DNA from: Solicoccozyma terricola
Taxonomy: Eukaryota; Basidiomycota; Tremellomycetes; Filobasidiales; Piskurozymaceae
Assembly: GCA_001600875.1 (NCBI GenBank)
Contig: BCLD01000010.1
Span: forward strand, 344,523 to 391,229
Length of the DNA: 46,707 nucleotides
Direction of reading: 5' to 3'
In this document: in pieces, positions 29,211 to 39,404 of the stretch
Numbering within the stretch: the first letter of the stretch is position 1
Layout: each line of letters starts with the position of its first letter
Program-made: the position numbers and the translations under genes
Notes under the pieces: model-generated
The model's database searches: none
What the model was told of the DNA's origin: nothing
Seen by the model: only the letters and a program-made list of their open reading frames with translations

Positions 29211-31258
29211 TCACGGAGAGACCATCACTTTCACACCCGTCCTGGCTTCGAGAGCAAGTCCAAGGCTCCGGAGCCAACCTCTGATTTCCGAGACAGACGA
29301 GGCATTGAATTTGTTGACCTCTGGAAGCGCCCTCTCGACCTCGCCCTTCCAAGCAAGTGCAACTCTGCGAGCGCGCTCCTCGGCGACTCCAAACCCGCCC
29401 ATTACTTGCCGCTCATACTCCTCGCTTGACAACCCCCAAACCTCGTAAGGGGATCTGAGGAAGGCAGTCGCAGAAGTGCCCGCATCGGTTGACGTGATAT
29501 ACTTGGCGATCGCGATGTTGACGCGACGAGCGAGCAAGTGGAAGAGAAGGATGGCTGGAACATCCTCTGCAGCATCCAGAATCGACTCTTGCTCTTGCGT
29601 CGGCATTTCCACATTGTCTCGCAATGCCTGGAGGACGTCGCACACGGTGGTGGGACCGGATTGCAAGGCCATGACGACGTACCGTTGAGATTGTAAAGCC
29701 TCGATAGCTTCTCCAAGGGCCTCTCGAGCGAGATTTTCAGTGGCGTTGGGATCAGAAGGGGACTTTGCCGGCGGAAGCACGAAGCCAGTGACAAGACGTT
29801 GAACGAGAGCTTCAAACGTGGCCAAAAAGTGAGCTGTGGGATCCAGAGGCAAGGCACCACCGCGGCCAAAGTCGCCGCTCTTGCGAGGCGGAGACGGTGG
29901 GCGAGACGAAGGTCGTGAGGGTAATATGGAAGCCATTTTACCAACGGCGCTGACTGGTCCAGCGAGAGCGACAGGTGGAAGCCTGACAGGCTCGACGGCC
30001 AATGCCGCAAGTGCTTTGGCCATGGACTCTGGGCTGGGCGGTCTCCCATTCTGGTCTTTGGCAGGAACGTTCCCTTGTAGCGCGTATCGCGTTTGGCAAG
30101 AGACCATTCCCTTCCAGATGACAGCAACCACGACGCTGGTCACCCAACTCTCGCCGTCATCCCTGCAATCCTTGCACACAGCTTCAAAGACCCTGCGAGC
30201 AGCCTCGATCTTGGAAGCAAAGGCCTTGAGACAGAGTGGCGTGTTGTTGACGACCTTTGCGTTGACTACAGCTGTGATGTTGGGCGTACCAGGGAGAGGT
30301 GAAGCCCTGCCGTTACCAACGGGCGAATTCCCGGACAATTCAAGAGAAACCAACAACTCCCTCTTCAGGTTTCCCATCAGCGGGGTAACGACCCTTGCGA
30401 CCACCGAGTCAAGTTTGTCCATGACAGGTCGAAGTAGCTCGTGAACGAAGCGAGGGTAGGTTGGCTTGCGATCTAGCGTCATCTCGAGCACCTCGCAGGT
30501 CTCCCATGCCGCGTGGCAGAGCGACAATGCGAATAGTTGTGCAGGATTGAGCTGTTGAGAGGTCGGGGTCGGCGTCGCGAGATTGAGTGGGGCCGAGAAC
30601 GCAGCATCGGTGAGCGCTGGCAGGACCAGGTGTTCGAGACGAGAGACGTAGATGGAAAGAGATCGAATGGCGGTGCGAAGGACGGCACGAAGGAGATAGG
30701 CGTCTGCGTCGTGCGGCGGGAATTCCCTGGGGGTTTTGAGAAAAAACGGAAACCAAAGGATGAGCGACGTAGTTCCGAGCCCGAGAACCAGACTGATGCT
30801 CACCTAACGACGACCTCGCCGAGCTGCCAGCCACTACCCTTCTTGACACTTTTCTTGGTCTTGAAATCGACTCCCAAGCACGTCTTGTTGACTTGTTCGT
30901 TGAGCTTGAGACCTATGGCATCGATGAAACCGCCTTGCGGTTCCGCGCCAGCAACTAGACCTGATCCTACAACCGGTACAGCTGCCTGGGATAAAGCTCG
31001 AGGAGTGGCTGGTCGCGACAATGGAGGACTATGACCGGATGATTTGTGAGGGACTCCATTGCCATTGGCAGCAGGGCCCCCGTGCGTGCCAAGTGTCAAA
31101 CTGATACCGAGCGGTCGAGAGGCCGATCTAGATCGAGTGGGGACAGCTGGCGGTCCCATCAGACCGACAGGAGGATCTACTGCATTGTCTGGTGTTCGAG
31201 TCGCAGGCGTAGAAGAACGGGAGGGTCGAAGGAGAGGAAGGGTCCGGAATGTGTTCAT
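29211..31258 (-). CDS. Uncharacterised helical protein
   Basis: Two exons: 30806-31258 starts MNTFRTLPLLRPSRSSTPAT, and 29211-30731 follows after a 74-base intron (junction ...GEVVV-R-EFPPHDADA). The roughly 650-residue product begins with a proline- and serine-rich disordered region, then a block GFIDAIGLKLNEQVNKTCLG, and a long, mostly helical remainder: YLLRAVLRTAIRSLSIYVSR, FALSLCHAAWETCEVLEMTL, RFVHELLRPVMDKLDSVVAR, SWVTSVVVAVIWKGMVSCQT, AILLFHLLARRVNIAIAKYI. It closes with SPYEVWGLSSEEYERQVMGG and a stop at 29211-29213. I recognise no domain. The helix pattern could be a solenoid or a tethering-type fold, without support for either. It is convergent with the preceding gene, 174 bases apart. 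Confidence 0.8.
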
Positions 31259-32513
31259 TGCGTTGAAAGAGGATTGATAGGAGGTTGCGGGGATGTTATA
31301 TGTATCAGGTCTTGTGACTTTGACGATGTATGACGACTCGATTGTTGATTGGTAGAGTCCCTAGGAGATGGGTAGAATGAGGAGAGGGAGGACGAGCGGG
31401 GGATTTTCCGAAAGAGGGAGCAGAATTATCCCATTCAGAAGGATATAAAGTGGAGCAAAGTTATCCCATTCAGAGTGTGATCGCTTGATCACGACTTTGA
31501 GCTGAAGATTTGACGAGGGTTTTGAAGATTCCTTGATCTTCTTGTAGATTGTTATAACAGCAGTCGAGACCGTGATTGTAGAGAAACCGGTAGCCGAGTT
31601 GCTTCGAGTAGATTAATCGTGTAAGTTGATATTATGGTGGCCTCTCTCCGCTAGCCAGCAGGGTCTCCAAGAGAAGGAGGGAGGAGCGGTGTGGAATGCA
31701 GGCGTTGGATACGCTGTGTGATTGCAGGACGGCGAATAGTGAGAGTAGGGATGTATATGTTTGGAAAATCAATGTGGTTCGTTCGAGGGTTTGTGTGAAT
31801 GCACGAAACGAATCGGAAGGACGGCGATACGAAAAAGGAAGACGAAAGGGTGTCAGAGACATGAAACGATTCCCATATGTTGTGCCGTATGCCGTTTGCC
31901 GTTTGCCATCGACGGCAATGGCGGCGCACCCCTCTCAACCCCATGCCACTCACCCTGGTCCGATCAGAACCTGGTTAAAGTCACTATTAAGAGCTTTCTT
32001 CTTCATTAAAAGCCAAGTAGCGAGATGCTCGACTAAGGGGTGCGAGGTGTTACTGCAAGCGAGAGCGAAGCAGGTGATGGGTTTCCTCGGTAGTTGATGC
32101 TATCGATGGAGGACTGCGGTGAGAGAGGGTCAGATTTCTTTCTTCTTTCCAGAGACGGGTCAGCGACCAAGTCTACCCACTGATATGACAGGTGGTGCGT
32201 GCAAATTGAACTACAGTGTCTGTGCACGGAGGCGATGACGGGGAGGGTATAGTAGGGCAAGTCCTGCTGTTATATTGTGCTATGAAAGCCGTTTGTCGAT
32301 GTTGTAGATGACGGTCGAGGCTGCTCCAATCGCAAATCAGACGAATGCGCTGAAAAAAGTGGCGAGTGGGGGAGCAAAAATGTTTTTTTGGGCGGACTCA
32401 TGCGGGATTCGAAGTGACACCCGGGTGGGCCGGGATGCGGGGGGGGTGCCGGATCGTGGCCATCCATAAGCATGGGTTACAACGCCCAGCTCTCGTTCTA
32501 CTGCTTGGCGAGG
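31259..32513. other. Long intergenic region with a short direct repeat
   Basis: About 1.25 kb lies between two reverse-strand genes. It includes the direct repeat TTATCCCATTCAGA at about 31426-31440 and 31461-31475, separated by a ATATAAAG element, and the inverted repeat TGATCGCTTGATCA just after. These may be promoter elements of the 29211-31258 gene. Short open frames occur on both strands but none shows codon pattern or homology I trust. Confidence 0.45.
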
Positions 32514-35500
32514 TCAACTCTGGGCTTCGAGAAAGTCGCCCAGTCTTTCTGCCATCTGCGCAAATATCACCCCGTCCCATTCCGCTTCCACATCGTCATC
32601 CTCCATACCAGTCGCAGAGGCTCCAGCGAGACTCGTCGTCCCATACCCCGATCCAGAAGCACCAGACAACGGTCGAGCCATGCCAGCCAGACCGTCGATG
32701 TCGTCCAGCAGCTTGGCCGTATCCATCTCCGTCTGAGCGAGTGTCATCAGCGCGCCGTCCGATTTCGTGCCGTACGAGAGTGCTGGATCGGCAACAGGTT
32801 GCCAAAGACGGACGCCCGCGAGATAGTCAAGGTATGCTGGCGAGTGCCTGGGTTGCTGTGGGATGGGATGATCGATGGGTGGTCCTGAGAACCAGTACAT
32901 CTGGCCAGATACCGGGTCGTGGTCCACCATTTCAACTGACCCGGGGGGGGGGGGGGGGTTTCAGCGCCGAAGCATCACAACACAGCTCCCTCTCACTCAC
33001 GAGTCGTTTGTGGCAGTTGCTGCAAGTCATTGAACCTCAACAACCTATCTGGCCCTCCCACGGCCGTAGCAAGTCCCCGCTCAGGCATACTTCTCGCCAG
33101 TGGAGGTGCACCTGGCCGACTATGCGAAGCATACGATGACCCTGAGTTGGACGGAGCCATAGTGATCGAGGTGTGTTGAGGTCCAGGTGACGGGACAATA
33201 CGGTAAGGCGTTGGTGCAGGATGGGCCAGCATATATCCACCCGGTGGCTGCAGCATGGGAAGATGGCCGGGCGAGAATGCGGGTGGTGGCAAGGCGAGAA
33301 CAGGGTAAGGGTGTGCTGGTCCCGGCATGGGAGATGCATAACCTTGATGATAAGATGTCGGATTGACCGGTAGTGGACCCATTGTCGATAATGGAGAACG
33401 TAGTGCAGCTGCATTGCAATGATCAGCAACGGCAAGGCCCACTTGGCTAAGTTTGCTTCACTTACTCGGCGCCGCATCTACACTCGGACTCTCCGCACTC
33501 CTGCCCGGCACCGGCACCGGCGTCGACGTCCCACCCCTATCCTTCCTCTGCCTCTTTGTCGGCCGCTCTTCGTCGTCTTCATCCTCTGGGGTGCTGCGCG
33601 CCGGCGATTTTTGCATCACACCATCGATGATACCTCCAGTGGCACCAGGTCCTAGGGAGTTGGGAGCACCAGTAATGAACGGCGAGGCAAGAAGGCGCAG
33701 AGAATGCGGTGCTTGGTCGAATGCGACGGGTGGATTCGAGCTGGACTTGCGTAATTCTTCAGGGATACAAGAGTTCCAGTTCTTGATCTTGACGCATTGT
33801 CGTTCCCGCTCGTTGTATCGGGAGACGCAGACGTCTGCGGTGGGACTGAGGGAATCAGCATCGTGAAAGGACGCGGAGTTGGCACGGAAACCCACACAAG
33901 GGCCAACCAGGGTACCATTCGGGCGCTGGTGGTCTTCCGCGAGAGTACTGGGCGAATGAAGAAACCCCGATGTGAGCGGCCGCTGTGCAACCACTCTGCG
34001 AAGCAGACTCACCTTTGTGGAAAACTGACAGCCGACCTTTTCGAGGATATCCTCAACCGGGTGATCGACATAGTGACCTGTGATGGCACATATGAGCCTT
34101 GGGAGACCATCATGCGGTTCGCCATTCCACTCACTGCTCTTGAACACCTCGTTCTGATAAAAAGTTCGGTCTGCTGTGTGTATGATCTGCGAGAAAGGGT
34201 GAGGTGATCAGTATACAGTCTCCTAAAAAGGCATTGCAACACACCTGCTCGCTTCGAAAGTACCAGCAAACCGACACCATGTGACAAGGTGTTCCCCTAG
34301 AATGCAAAAAAAAAAAAGGCTTCGTTGGCTCCCAGTTGGCGTCGACTTGCATACACTCAACTCACTTGGTATACGCGTACGTCTTGAAAATGTGACCGAT
34401 GATTGGTCTGGTGGGGTCGTCGGGATTGATGAGATGTACAAAGTCTCCCATTCGGTAAGCCATGCCTTTCGACCTCGCTTCAGCAGTGTAGACCTTGTCT
34501 TTTGTCGATGTCGATGCTCGCGGCGATGTGAACTGCTTGGCCTCCCAATTCATCCTTCCATTTTCTGGCATCACTCGAGCACGGCCGGGACCAGCAGGGA
34601 ACCCAGCAAAGCTGATTTTGCTTGCGGCGATGAAGGGGTCCGGCCCGGTTGGCAAGAACGCATTCGGTTCGTGCGAGGACGTGAGCGAGTTGTACAGGCG
34701 CTGTGAAATCGGGGGAGTATGATTTGAAAATTGATGTGGCAGCGGGAGTGGTCAATAGGAAGCTCACCTGTAACGCCAGAATATCCCCATAATCCTTGGA
34801 ACCCGCTTCATAGTAACGTCTTCCCTTTTCGAACAACTTGGTCATATCCATGTCGAACGCACGCATGGTCGGGTACGCGCGAGCCTTGACGCGCTGAGTG
34901 ATCATGGAGATGGATAGCGGGTCCTGGAAAGAGGGTGGTTAGGGACCGGTTCCAATGTAAGCCGCTCACAACTCACGGAAAATGACAGAAAAGTCAAATC
35001 TGTCGTTTCCTCTGGGATCTTGTCGAGTGATTTCGCAATGCGGACGTTGCTGTGAGTCGGGGTATGGTGAGGTGAGGGGGGGCCAAGGGCAAGGGGTGGG
35101 GGGGGGTTCAACTCACTGTATATCCTTGTACCGATTCAAAACGTCTACGATGAGGATCGCACGAGCTTGCCAATCTCCAGGTTCTACAGCATCACGTTGC
35201 GGGTACCAGTTACCTCCCCTCGAGTCACCCCACCATCCGGCACCAACAATACCACCGAGACCTTTCGCACCACCATCGTCGCTGTCGCCCTTGCTCGGGC
35301 CGACAACGTCGTCGGGAAGTGTCTCCTCTGGCCCAGTCCATCGTGGCAGATGGATATCGGCCTCGTGACGAATCCGCTCCTGCGTTTCGATGGTGGAGAA
35401 TTCTCGTGGATCATTGAGTGGTGGGACAGGCAGCTGACGGGTGATCTCGGTCGGGATCAGCTCTCCCAACTCTGGTGGTCCACGCAATGGTCGGTCGGAT

Positions 35501-37478
35501 GAATGCTTGGATGATCCCGAAGGTCCAGGTGTAGCGAATGCTGGTAGAGAGCCCGAATTGTAGGTAGGAGGTCCCATGGAGTTGCCATAGTAGCCCACCC
35601 CGAATGGTCCGCCGCCATGTTGTGAAAAGGAGCCCGTAGACAGCGGCATTCGTGGTTTGGGAGGCGCAATAGGAAGTATCGTGCCGGGTGGCGGACTCAC
35701 GTACATTCCACTTGTCTCGTCGACGATCTTGCCCTTGGGTGGACGGCCACGGGGACGAGTGGCCTTGGATCCTCCTGGTGTCATGGAGGGAGATGTTGGT
35801 GGTAGCGGCGTTTCAATCTTTGCGGTGACAGGTGGCGGCGCAATGGGAGCTGGCGTCGGCGCGGGGACGGGGGCTGTGACGGGGGCTGGGGTCGGAATAG
35901 GCTTTGAAGTTTGGGTGGGGGCGGCGGACTTTGGAGCTGGAGCTGGGGCTGGGGTCGACACAGGCGCCTTTGGCGCACTAATCTTGGCGGCACCGGACTG
36001 CCCTTTGTACGGCTTTGTCCTGATAGGAGTCGCCGGTGGCAACAATCCAGCAGCCGTTTGCGCGTTGTACATCTCGTGTATGAGATCTTCAAGGGCCTTT
36101 GCGTCCTTCCAGATTTGACTCGTCTCTTCGTTGACTGCCAGGGGATATATTCAGCATGATATCGATTTTGAAGGATTTAGCACGGCAGCTCACAATACTT
36201 TGCATTCAAGAACACGAGATGCAGGTCTTTGAAAAACTCTGAGGGAGTCTTGAAGCGTTTCTCTGCAAGACCAGCCTGCGAATAGGTAGGGCATCAAGGA
36301 GACCGAAAAGGGATTAGCATTGGAATCGCTCGTTGTTGTTTTGCAATAAGCGATCGATTCCGTCACCGTCTAGTAGACCACTGCTCGAAGAGACGATGCA
36401 TCGGATGAGGAACGATCGAGTATCTCGACCTGCTCGATCAATCTGCTTCATCAGGCATGTGCCAGTGAGAGAACGTCCTAGCGTCCCAGCGCAGATCTGT
36501 AATATCATTCCACTGAGTCGTATCTTGTCCATTCCCTACCCTTGCATGACTCTGCCAGGTGATGTTTTGCTTTCTGCCTACCAAAGCACGCTCTCCTAGA
36601 CCTCTTGACGTTCAAGTCCACGAGTCCCTAACTCACCTTGACCACTTCCAAACTCATTGGCTCCGGTATAATCTTGTAATATTCAGGAAAGCTATTGCGG
36701 TCTGGGAGGGATTTAAAGACCTGAGAAATAGGACGTCTGTGTGAAGGGAATGTAGACGAGATACGATCGGCAGATTGGATGGGATGGAAGCAGCGAGTGG
36801 CGTGATGGGAAGCGAAAGGAGGGTAAGGGAATGTTGGGTATAGGAGAAGGATGAGGTGGATTATACGACATGAGTTTTATTTTCCTAGTTGATCGCCTAC
36901 TAACAACTTGAAAGCACCTATCCACAACTCACCTCCCATCCTTGGCTCCCAACACCGCATTCAATATCTCCCCACATAGCTTGGCGTATTCATCCTGCAT
37001 GGTTGGAGACGACCCAAAGGGAGGATAAGAACGGTATTTGTACCGACGAGAGCAGAAGTGCCGATGTGTGCTTGTCGGTATGACAGTGTGTGCAAGGGCG
37101 GAGGCGACTGCGCTGGCTGTCCAGGCTTTCGTCTAATCGCTAGGTCGCGTCTCTGTGGGTGGTCAACAACCGAGACCGACCAGCGTGACGCTTTGGAGTC
37201 GAGTTGCGGCAAGGTGTTGCAGCAGGTCGTGGCAGTCGTGATGATCGTGAAATGCAGACCCCCTGGAGTGCTGTGTATGCTGCTGTGTATGCTGCTGGGT
37301 ATGCTCTCGAAGATGTGTGATGCTGTTGAACCCCCCCCCCCCGCGCCGTAGAAAGTGTCACGTGACAATCACAATCAGTCAACCCCCCACCACCAACGGC
37401 GACGAGGCTCACCCCGATCGTGAGCTCGTACATCGCCGTCATCAGGTGTTCGTGTGAGTCGGATGCGGAGGGTGCCAT
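32514..37478 (-). CDS. Rsc1/Rsc2-like chromatin remodeller subunit (bromodomains, AT-hook, BAH)
   Basis: It is a subunit of the RSC nucleosome-remodelling complex. The start at 37478 gives MAPSASDSHEHLMTAMYELT. Bromodomain 1 is assembled from exons EYAKLCGEILNAVLGAKDGR, PISQVFKSLPDRNSFPEYYK, IIPEPMSLEVVK, AGLAEKRFKTPSEFFKDLHL, VFLNAKYYNEETSQIWKDAK. An AT-hook TRPRGRPPKGK follows in a proline/alanine-rich linker. Bromodomain 2 includes DPLSISMITQRVKARAYPTM and YGDILALQRLYN. The BAH domain has GDFVHLINPDDPTRPIIGHI, VCWYFRSEQ, TADRTFYQNEVFKSSEW and HYVDHPVEDILEKVGCQF. After it, YSRGRPPAPEWYPGWPLYVC and SRYNERERQCVKIKNWNSCI match the Rsc1/2 region past BAH. A long proline-rich tail ends at 32514. 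A 361-base intron interrupts bromodomain 1. Domain order matches yeast Rsc1/2. Confidence 0.9.
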
Positions 37479-37556
37479 ACTGCTCTCCTGACTTCCATCG
37501 TTCTTGCCTATCCTATCTCCAGCCACCCACCCACCCACCCCTCGCTCGGCGCCATC
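37479..37556. promoter_or_regulatory. 78-base divergent promoter between the RSC gene and NSE1
   Basis: The two start codons, at 37478 on the reverse strand and 37557 on the forward strand, are only 78 bases apart. The space holds a CCACCCACCCACCC run just before NSE1. Both leaders and both promoters must be compressed here or overlap the first exons, suggesting shared control of two chromatin genes. Confidence 0.65.
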
Positions 37557-39099
37557 ATGATTCGTCCAACCGACCTCCACCGTATCTACATTCAATCCAT
37601 TCTCTCGCGACGAGTGTTTACCGAGGTCGTTGGGATGGAGATCTACAAGAGGTGTTCGCTGGCAGTAATTGGTGGGTACCTTGTCCTGCCTGACCAAATG
37701 CTTTAATTTGACGGGGAAATCCGCTACCTCTCATGCTGACGCTATCGATAACTCGGGTCTATGCCATCACGCAGACCACGACCCTCACTTCGTACTTGCT
37801 CATCCTGCAAATCGAGCAGGTTTCGTGTCGTTTATAGGAGAGATTAATGAGTTGTTGGCACCGTTGGGAATGGAAGTCAAGAAGGGAATGAGAGAGGAAG
37901 ATGAAAAGGGTGCGGTGGTTTGGAGTTTGGTGAGTCGAGGACGGTCGAGAGCTTTCCAAACGATGACACCTAAACACACAATGCTAACATGCTGTCATTC
38001 CTTGACGTCACCTCCCGATGCAGACCAACAAGGACACTTCGTCACTCTCCGAATTAGCTACAGACATGTCAACCTTGGAAATTAGTTACTTTCGCAAATT
38101 GGTGAGCCGTAACCCACCCCGTCTACGCGTTCTTTGTCCCATCGACTGACGCGCCCGCTCAGATTGAGAACATCATCGAGTCCTACCCAGCTAATTCCGT
38201 GGGTTCAAGTCGAGCTCTGGCAATTGCAGGAGAGTTGACGTGTGAGTTTTCCGACCTTTTTCGCTTTTGACTATAATAGAAATGAGCTGATGTTAGTATT
38301 GTACAGCTTCCATTCCAAGGAGTCAAGCGGAAGTGTTGTTAAAGGCATTGGTCAGTCGAGGTTGGTTGGATAGATCTGCGTGAGTCCGGCGGGTAACAAC
38401 GGTTTTTAGGAATGCCCTCGAGACTGAATGGCGCGACCGACCGTAGACGCGGAAGGTACAGCCTCTCCCAACGTTCAACCCTCGAACTACAACCGTTCCT
38501 CGAAGATACATACGAAGAGGAATCGTTGTTCAAGTGTTCTTGGAAATCTTGCAGGGCGCTAGTGTTGCAGGTGAGGAGCACCGCAAGGTTTGACCATTTC
38601 TCTGCGGCGAGCCTGACACGCTCGGTCTCGACTTCCAGGGCTATCGTTGCGAGTACGATGGTTGTGAGTTGTCTGTGATCTGCATGCCCGACTATAAGCT
38701 AATGACTCCACTTGTCTAGGTGGCGCACACATTCACAAATCATGTCGGTCAGCTCTCGCCGTCTCCCGTGCAGACCGATGCGCACAATGCAAACGCGATT
38801 GGACCAGAGCAGGTACGGCTCCGTCGCCGATCGGTGAATCTAGCGTGCCCAAAAAAGAAGACAAGTTTGAGAACGTTAGTAGGAGGAAGAGGAAGAGTGG
38901 TGGGCGGGAAGTGCAGGATGGAGACGAAGAGGACGGGAAAGATGAGCAGTATGACGGTGTCGAAGTGGAAGTGGAAGCGTCGCAGAGGGCTGTGAGTGCC
39001 GGTTGAGACTACTCCGGAGGTGTCATGCTCGCGAGATTGATTGTTGTTCCCCACCTTCAGACACGATCGATACAACGCACGAGACCTACCGACGTATGA
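37557..39099 (+). CDS. NSE1: SMC5-SMC6 complex subunit Nse1 (RING-like)
   Basis: Nse1 is the RING-type subunit of the SMC5/6 DNA-repair complex, paired with a MAGE protein Nse3. The start at 37557 gives MIRPTDLHRIYIQSILSRRV, FTEVVGMEIYKRC. Winged-helix parts follow: FVSFIGEINELLAPLGMEVK, VVWSLTNKDTSSLSELATDM, STLEISYFRKLIENIIESYP, SSIPRSQAEVLLKALVSRGW. The RING-like domain is KCSWKSCRALVLQ, GYRCEYDGCGAHIHKSCRSA and ADRCAQCKRDW, with the spaced cysteines and histidines of the family. The tail is acidic and basic mixed (KKEDKFENVSRRKRKSGG...). A GTGAGT at the end of the tail exon suggests a last intron and a stop at 39097-39099; read through, it would stop at 39004-39006. About eight exons. The family call is strong. 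Confidence 0.88.
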
Positions 39100-39404
39100 T
39101 GATCTGTCCGAGACACATGGGACACTCGGAATGGAAGGCTGTAGCTACGATCGCAAAGGACGGTATCACGACAGGCACGAATTTTAACGATTTTTCATGT
39201 GTATGGATACAGTTGGAACAAGGTTTGCTCTATTGTCTAACGACATCGTGGGTAGCCTTCATGTATACCTCGGGTCCCTTCCCCTTTGTGTATGTTTATT
39301 TCGTTAATATTTCGTTCAAAATCCAGGCCCGGACGGTACGAAGCTGTGAGGAGGGGGCGATCGTGTCAGCTTGCGGAACGAACTGCCGAGAGCTCTCGGC
39401 AAAC
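39100..39404. other. Convergent intergenic region
   Basis: This 305-base space between the NSE1 and mannosyltransferase 3' ends is relatively AT-rich. It includes a TTTATTTCGTTAATATTTCG stretch near 39296-39315, a possible site of transcript ends. I see nothing coding. Confidence 0.5.

Noticed and set aside
36314..36532. A 72-codon frame inside the long RSC intron as an extra exon
   Set aside because: It would interrupt bromodomain 1 between the conserved EPMSLEVVK and AGLAEKRFKT segments, and it shows no domain.
37357..37366. CACGTG boxes here and near 5219, 7591, 13619, 20031 and 24291 as a shared regulon
   Set aside because: Six or so CACGTG sites in 46.7 kb is no more than chance expectation, so no common regulation is claimed.
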